Below, one piece after another: positions 59,315 to 64,000 of a stretch of DNA of 64,000 nucleotides. The notes under the pieces are model-generated. The model was not told where the DNA came from. It searched no databases and worked only from the letters and a program-made list of their open reading frames with translations. Source of the DNA: Pseudohongiella sp. (GTDB lineage Bacteria; Pseudomonadota; Gammaproteobacteria; Pseudomonadales; Pseudohongiellaceae); assembly GCA_030696315.1 (NCBI GenBank), contig JAUYSM010000078.1, positions 18,764-82,763 on the forward strand, in the 5' to 3' direction. Position 1 is the stretch's first letter; each line of letters begins with the position of its first letter. The position numbers and the translations under genes are program-made.

Positions 59315-61015
59315 TTACCGCGCAAACACAGGCCATGCCTGCTTTATCCAAATCAGAATATTGACAACAAATAGCGACCCGATCAGTGGCCAGAACGCCG
59401 CACTAAGCCCTCCAACCAAACCGATGGGCGAGAACAGCAGATACAAGGCAATCACACAGGACATCAAGGTGACCGCGCACGGTATCGCAAAACGCCAGGG
59501 CGTCAGATCCAGCAATCGCCGCGGTTGATACGACCAGTCTTCAGCCCGCGGACGCGCCCATCCAAATGCCAGCATGATGGCGACTTCAATCACAAACAGT
59601 ATGGCGTACACATGCAGGAAATGAATAGTCACATCCTCATCAAATACAAACCGCAGCAAGCCGTAAGCGATGACATGGAAAATGATGGCGACCTTGGCGC
59701 CCAGCGCGGGAACTTTGGTAGTAAACAAACCAACAATGACCACCGCAATCACCGGGATGTTGTAAAACCCGGTAAACATTCGAATCAACTGCCACAGCCC
59801 CTCGGGGGCATACTGCAGCAAGGGCGCTACCGCAAAAGAAAACAGCGCTATCACGACGCTGGCGATTTTTGCCACACGCAACATGGTCTGGTCATCGATA
59901 GGTTTCTTCTTCAACGGCGCGTAAACATCGAGACAAAACAGCGTGGCAGCACTGTTTAACAGTGAATTAAACGAACTGAACACCGCGCCCAGCAACACCG
60001 CGAGGAAAAATCCGGAGGCATACACCGGCAACACATCTCGCACCAGCCGGGGATACGCCAGATCAATCGAACTCAGACCCGGGCCGTACAAATGAAACGC
60101 AATGACACCGGGGATCATCATCATAAACGGCACCATGACTTTGAAGAACCCGGTAAACAGCACGCCTTTTTGCCCTTCGGCCAGATTTTTTGCTGCCAGC
60201 GTGCGCTGAATCACATATTGATTGGTGCACCAATAAAACAGGTTGGCCAGGATCATGCCCGTGAACAAGGTGCCAAACGGCGTCGGGTCCGCTGGTCCAC
60301 CAATGGCGTTAAGTTTTTCGGTATGCGTGCTGGTGATAATCGACAGGCCATCACTGACACTGCCGTCTCCCAGCGCGGACAAGCCCAGCACCGGCACCGC
60401 AATACCAATAATCAGCAGCCCGATACCATTCAAGGTGTCAGAAATGGCCACAGCCTTCAGGCCGCCAAACACGGCGTACAGACTGCCAATAAAACCAATT
60501 GTGATAATGGTCATCCACAGCGCCTGACTGTAAGTGACACCTAACAAGCCTGGGACATCAAACAGCTGCAGCACAGCAATCGAGCCGGCATACAAGACAG
60601 AGGGGATGGTAACCAAGCCGTAGCCGACCATAAACAAAATGACTGACAGTCGTCGCACACCATCATCAAAGCGCTTGTTCAGAAACTCCGGCAGGGTGCT
60701 GAATGCACCCGCCAGATAACGCGGCAGGAAAATGAAGGCCATACAAATGGTGGCAAATGCCGCAGTCACTTCCCACGCCATGCTGCTTAAATTAAACCCG
60801 TATGCCGAACCATTGAGTCCGATCAACTGTTCAGCAGACAGGTTGGTGAGCAGCATCGAGCCTGCAATAAAAATGGCACTCAAGCCACGGCCGGCCAAAA
60901 AATAGCCATCCTGGGTGCTGACGTCGCCGCGGGTTTTTCGGTAGGAGATCCAGGCTACCAGTGCCATAAAAAACGCACAACTCAGCAGGGTTGTTAACAG
61001 ATCACTGGTTTCCAC
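59315..61015 (-). CDS. Sodium:solute symporter (SSS family)
   Basis: A 566-residue symporter with about 14 membrane helices. It resembles sugar/inositol-type SSS carriers (vSGLT-like): YFLAGRGLSAIFIAGSMLLTNLSAEQ, then GSAYGFNLSSMAWEV, LPRYLAGAFSTLPEFLNKRF, and FYWCTNQYVIQRTLAAKN are family regions. The start is a GTG (METSDLL). It is the first gene of the operon, presumably importing the sugar- or polyol-like substrate processed by the following Gfo/Idh and aldo/keto enzymes. Divergent from the NhaC gene across 180 nt. Confidence 0.93.
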   Translation of the reverse strand: METSDLLTTLLSCAFFMALVAWISYRKTRGDVSTQDGYFLAGRGLSAIFIAGSMLLTNLSAEQLIGLNGSAYGFNLSSMAWEVTAAFATICMAFIFLPRYLAGAFSTLPEFLNKRFDDGVRRLSVILFMVGYGLVTIPSVLYAGSIAVLQLFDVPGLLGVTYSQALWMTIITIGFIGSLYAVFGGLKAVAISDTLNGIGLLIIGIAVPVLGLSALGDGSVSDGLSIITSTHTEKLNAIGGPADPTPFGTLFTGMILANLFYWCTNQYVIQRTLAAKNLAEGQKGVLFTGFFKVMVPFMMMIPGVIAFHLYGPGLSSIDLAYPRLVRDVLPVYASGFFLAVLLGAVFSSFNSLLNSAATLFCLDVYAPLKKKPIDDQTMLRVAKIASVVIALFSFAVAPLLQYAPEGLWQLIRMFTGFYNIPVIAVVIVGLFTTKVPALGAKVAIIFHVIAYGLLRFVFDEDVTIHFLHVYAILFVIEVAIMLAFGWARPRAEDWSYQPRRLLDLTPWRFAIPCAVTLMSCVIALYLLFSPIGLVGGLSAAFWPLIGSLFVVNILIWIKQAWPVFAR

Positions 61016-61195
61016 GAGTCACTCTGATGTTGTTGATTTAAAACTCTGGTCGCAGAGATAACCGATTCGGCACCCCGGGTCAAACTCAATTCTTCAAAAC
61101 GCGCCTGACGTCATGCAATTGCCCACCGGGCTGCAATGGTTTATTGTCCACGGCAGTTTCAGATGGCCATTCAGACCAATAATTAGGAATAAACC

Positions 61196-62710
61196 ATGGA
61201 TTCACTTCTGGCCATTGCGCCGTCCGCGCTGGCGCTGATACTTGCGTTCACCACCCGTCGCGTCATCCTGTCCCTACTCAGTGCCGTTGTGCTTGGTTAC
61301 GCCATCATCAACCAATATCACCCGCTGGATACTGCCGTTGCCGTGTTTAATGACGGCATCTTTCAGCAACTGGAAGGCTCCAACGCACAGATCATTATTG
61401 TGATCACGATCATCTCCGGGTTCATTTATCTGCTTGAGGCGTCAAGCACCATGCGGGCGTTTTCAGGTTTGTTGGGCACCCATGTGACCTCGCCCCTGAA
61501 AATCAAATTGAGCACGCTGTTCAGCGGTATCGTTATCTTTTTTACCGACTCAGGAAACTCGCTGATTCTTGGCCCTGTGTACCGGCCGGTGTACGACAAA
61601 TTAAAAATCTGTCGCGAAAAACTCGCCTATATTGTGGATTCAACCTCCTCGCCGGTCTGCGTGTTGATACCTATCATCAGTTGGGGCGCCTATACCATGG
61701 GCTTGATGGAGAGTTCGTACGCAGCGGAAGGCATTGTCAAAGACGGTTTCACGGCCTTTAGGGAAGTCTGGTTTTATATGATGTATCCCTTGCTGACACT
61801 GGTGGGCGTCGCATTTGTCGCGGTGTTTAATGTCTGGCTGGGACGTATGAAACAAGTGCAACAGAAGTTTCTGGCCGGAACGCACAAATACGAAGACTCG
61901 GAAACAAAACTGCCAGAACTGAGCAGTGCACTGAAAAAGCATGGTGCTAAAGTGGTGGCTGTGGCACTTGGCACACTGTTCCTGTCGATGATCTCGCTGT
62001 TCACCTACTTTGTGTTGCAACAAGGCATGCTGACTGGCCCAGTGATACGCATATCTTTGGCGCTGTCGTATACCACCGCAACAATCGCGACCATTGTCAT
62101 TTTGCATCGTCTGCAGATTTTTGACTTCAGCAGTAGTTCCAAAGCATTTTTTAATGGCATGGGCCGCATCATGCCTATTCTGTGTATTTTGATTCTGGCG
62201 TGGACACTCAGTGATGTCATGGCCTCTCTGGAAACCGGCGCGGCCATTGCAAAACTGCTTAACGCCATTAACTTTCCGGTGTGGTTGCTGGCCAGTATGA
62301 TTTTCCTGATTGGCGCAGCGCTGTCGCTGGCAACCGGATCGTCATGGGGAACCTTTGCCCTGATCATTCCGGTGGCTGTCGCGATTGCCGTGGCTCTGGA
62401 TACGCCGGTGATCGTTTGTATTGGCGCAGCGATCAGTGGCGGCCTGTTTGGTGATCACGCCTCACCCATCTCGGATACCACTGTGCTGTCCTCCATGTCG
62501 TGTGGTGTCAACCATATGTCACACGTAGAAACGCAATTCCCTTATGCGATCTTTAGCGCTGTGCTGACGTTTTTTGGTTTTATCCTGGCATCCATTCTGT
62601 TGCAGGCCGGTGAATCCCCCGCCTGGCTGCCCGTAACCATCATGGCGGTGCTGGCCGGATTTGCGTATTATCTCGCGTCTCGTTCCAGCCTGGGAAAACT
62701 CAATCCATGA
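61196..62710 (+). CDS. NhaC-family Na+/H+ antiporter-like transporter
   Basis: A 504-residue polytopic protein of the NhaC/YuiF type. Regions such as VIFFTDSGNSLILGPVYRP, DSTSSPVCVLIPIISWGAY, LATGSSWGTFALIIPVAVAI and GGLFGDHASPISDTTVLSS are characteristic (the last includes the HASPISD ion-site motif). Such proteins exchange Na+ for H+, or an organic acid for Na+. The ribosome site AGGAA is 7 nt before the ATG. The stop overlaps the next start (ATGA), so transport is coupled to an amino-acid dehydrogenase-like enzyme; an amino-acid exchange role is possible. Confidence 0.9.
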   Translation: MDSLLAIAPSALALILAFTTRRVILSLLSAVVLGYAIINQYHPLDTAVAVFNDGIFQQLEGSNAQIIIVITIISGFIYLLEASSTMRAFSGLLGTHVTSPLKIKLSTLFSGIVIFFTDSGNSLILGPVYRPVYDKLKICREKLAYIVDSTSSPVCVLIPIISWGAYTMGLMESSYAAEGIVKDGFTAFREVWFYMMYPLLTLVGVAFVAVFNVWLGRMKQVQQKFLAGTHKYEDSETKLPELSSALKKHGAKVVAVALGTLFLSMISLFTYFVLQQGMLTGPVIRISLALSYTTATIATIVILHRLQIFDFSSSSKAFFNGMGRIMPILCILILAWTLSDVMASLETGAAIAKLLNAINFPVWLLASMIFLIGAALSLATGSSWGTFALIIPVAVAIAVALDTPVIVCIGAAISGGLFGDHASPISDTTVLSSMSCGVNHMSHVETQFPYAIFSAVLTFFGFILASILLQAGESPAWLPVTIMAVLAGFAYYLASRSSLGKLNP

Positions 62711-63786
62711 AAACCTTGTGGTTACGCCGCGAAGACAAAGCCGGTGAATGGCGTGTCGCTCTGACACCTGACGGTGCAAAAACACTCACACAAAACGGTA
62801 TCAACGTTGTGGTCGAGCGGTCTTCGCACCGCGTTTTCAGCGACCAGGAATATCTTGCAGCTGGCGCAGAGCTGAGCGATCTTGCTTGGTGGCAAGCGCC
62901 TGACGATGCCATCATCCTTGGGCTGAAAGAACTGGCTGATTCTGATACAGCGATTGCCCACACGCAGATTTATTTTTCGCACACTTTCAAAGGGCAAAGC
63001 GGTGCACAACAAGTGCTGCAACGCTATGCCAGTGGCGGCGGCGCGTTGTTTGATCTGGAGTTTTTGCAGGATGATCAAGGCCGTCGTATTGCAGCTTTTG
63101 GTTACTGGGCAGGCTTTGTCGGAGCGGCGCTCGGTATGCTGGGACTGGCACACTATCAACACTCTGACCAAGCCTTTCCGTCTGCACAACGCTTTGCCAG
63201 CCAGCAGCAATTGGTTGAGACCGTCACCACTGCGCTCGGCGGACAATCGCTTCGCGTTATGGTGATGGGCGCCTTGGGGCGTTGTGGCACAGGTGCCACC
63301 GACTTGTTACGTCAACTGGGAGCAACCGTCGACATCAGCCGCTGGGATATTGCTGAATTTAATGCGGTTGAAAAACCCATACGAGCGATTATTGAACACG
63401 ATGTGTTTATCAATTGCGTCTATCTGCGCGAACCGATTCGCCCGATGATCGATCCTGGCTTGCTGGCCGATAACCAGCGCCTGAAAATCATCAGTGACGT
63501 CAGTTGCGACCCCAACAACCCCAATAACCCAATAGCGGTGTACAACGCCACCACCAGCCTGGATGCGCCATTCCGACGCGCCAACGGCAGTGATCATTGG
63601 CCCGTTTATGTACAGGCGATTGATCACTTACCGACGCTACTGCCGCGTGAAGCCTCCGAAGAATTTGCAGCGGCGCTGCTACCGCACTTGCTGGAATTTC
63701 TGACCAGTACCAAGTTGCCGCCTGTTTGGCGCAATGCCAAAAACCGGTTTATGGAAGCAAAACGGTTTTATGGCTTGAGTAACTGA
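62707..63786 (+). CDS. Saccharopine dehydrogenase-like (LYS1-type) NAD-dependent oxidoreductase
   Basis: A 359-residue protein of the alanine dehydrogenase/PNT-like saccharopine dehydrogenase family. It opens LWLRREDKAGEWRVALTPDG. SHTFKGQ and GGGALFDLEFLQDDQGRRIAAFGYWAG match the conserved LYS1 region, and MVMGALGRCGTGATDLLRQLG is the NAD-binding motif. LYS1 of fungi makes lysine from saccharopine; bacterial relatives may act on other N-carboxyalkyl amino acids. Length fits. It is translationally coupled to the NhaC-type transporter and ends just before a strong hairpin. Confidence 0.85.
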   Translation: MKTLWLRREDKAGEWRVALTPDGAKTLTQNGINVVVERSSHRVFSDQEYLAAGAELSDLAWWQAPDDAIILGLKELADSDTAIAHTQIYFSHTFKGQSGAQQVLQRYASGGGALFDLEFLQDDQGRRIAAFGYWAGFVGAALGMLGLAHYQHSDQAFPSAQRFASQQQLVETVTTALGGQSLRVMVMGALGRCGTGATDLLRQLGATVDISRWDIAEFNAVEKPIRAIIEHDVFINCVYLREPIRPMIDPGLLADNQRLKIISDVSCDPNNPNNPIAVYNATTSLDAPFRRANGSDHWPVYVQAIDHLPTLLPREASEEFAAALLPHLLEFLTSTKLPPVWRNAKNRFMEAKRFYGLSN

Positions 63787-63818
63787 TCCATCCTGTTTTC
63801 TGATCTGTAACACCGGCT

Positions 63819-63853
63819 CAGCGCACGCTCTGTTGATTACAGAACGCGCGCTG
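63819..63853. terminator. Hairpin between convergent genes at the right edge
   Basis: A 15-bp stem (arms 63819-63833 and 63839-63853, two mismatches, 5-nt loop) lies between the saccharopine dehydrogenase-like gene and a leftward gene. No good T-run follows on either strand, so intrinsic termination is possible but not certain. Confidence 0.5.
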
Positions 63854-63863
63854 AACGTCAGTG

Positions 63864-64000
63864 CTACTGCCCCAGAATTGCGCTTCTGAACGCTTCGACC
63901 GGCCCAACATTCAGTATCACATTGTTTGTATAGGGCCCAAGCACGTAAATCATGCCGGCATTGTCCACCGCCAGATAGTTTCCGCTCTGTGGGTAGAATC
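63864..64000 (-). CDS. C-terminal end of a leftward gene, truncated by the window
   Basis: An open frame reads from the window edge to a TAG at 63864-63866. It encodes about 45 residues, including SGNYLAVDNAGMIYVLGPY and VGPVEAFRSAILGQ. It looks like the end of a beta-rich protein. The rest is outside, so no function can be given. Confidence 0.6.
   Translation of the reverse strand, partial: FYPQSGNYLAVDNAGMIYVLGPYTNNVILNVGPVEAFRSAILGQ

Noticed and set aside
1..64000. Insertion sequences, integrases, tRNA or rRNA genes
   Set aside because: I found no transposase- or integrase-like product, terminal repeats, or tRNA/rRNA-like sequence when reading the window, though short tRNAs cannot be fully excluded by eye.

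Overview
The window is chromosomal DNA from a Gram-negative, aerobic, heterotrophic bacterium. The most likely source is a marine or other aquatic gammaproteobacterium. The evidence is two TonB-dependent receptors, many Sec or Tat signal peptides, a MipA/DUF3019/response regulator/histidine kinase cluster, DUF2789 and DUF2256 proteins, a Na+/solute symporter, an NhaC-type antiporter, and a sulfatase with its formylglycine-generating enzyme. Genus cannot be fixed from sequence alone. I see no rRNA, tRNA, CRISPR array, insertion sequence or phage gene.

Layout. 0-9 kb: an edge-truncated Fic protein, an acyl-CoA synthetase, a PQQ-type sugar dehydrogenase, YceI, polyphosphate kinase with a Pho-box-like promoter, a HipBA toxin-antitoxin pair and a nitroreductase. 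9.4-11.2 kb: the first of four heme c/copper-monooxygenase-like secreted proteins (copy A). 11-15.5 kb: a MipA/DUF3019/two-component operon. 15.6-22.2 kb: an AAA+ DUF4143 ATPase, a GntP permease with a secreted alpha/beta hydrolase, and a large DUF2339 membrane protein. 22.2-27.5 kb: a four-gene leftward operon made of copy C, two unrecognised secreted proteins and copy B, with an FNR/Anr-like box upstream. 27.7-28.2 kb: a ParE/RelE-type toxin with a ribbon-helix-helix antitoxin. 28.4-41.4 kb: secreted or oxidative enzymes, including a PhyH dioxygenase with a Pro/Glu tail, a calcineurin-type phosphoesterase, an S9 peptidase, copy D, a class C serine hydrolase and a Tat-type multicopper oxidase. 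41.5-47.1 kb: two TonB-dependent receptors. 47.4-54.7 kb: a TIGR02466-type oxygenase, an aldehyde dehydrogenase operon with two metallo-beta-lactamase-fold enzymes, and a sulfatase/FGE pair. 54.8-64 kb: a tandem thioredoxin-fold isomerase-like protein, a symporter/Gfo-Idh/aldo-keto reductase/SyrP-like dioxygenase operon, an NhaC antiporter with a saccharopine dehydrogenase-like enzyme, and the tail of a leftward gene at the edge.

The most unusual content is the set of four paralogues (A 9.4 kb, B 22.2 kb, C 26.1 kb, D 35.7 kb). Each joins one CxxCH heme c motif to a C-terminal region carrying histidine and methionine motifs like the two copper sites of PHM/DBH ascorbate-dependent monooxygenases. 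A, B and D also carry a degenerate redoxin-like N-terminal domain. A, C and D keep all six candidate copper ligands. B has lost the three ligands of the second copper site but keeps a single cysteine in its redoxin domain. B and C share one operon with two unknown exported proteins. I read this as a candidate uncharacterised periplasmic heme-copper oxidation system. Its substrate and reaction cannot be told from the sequence.
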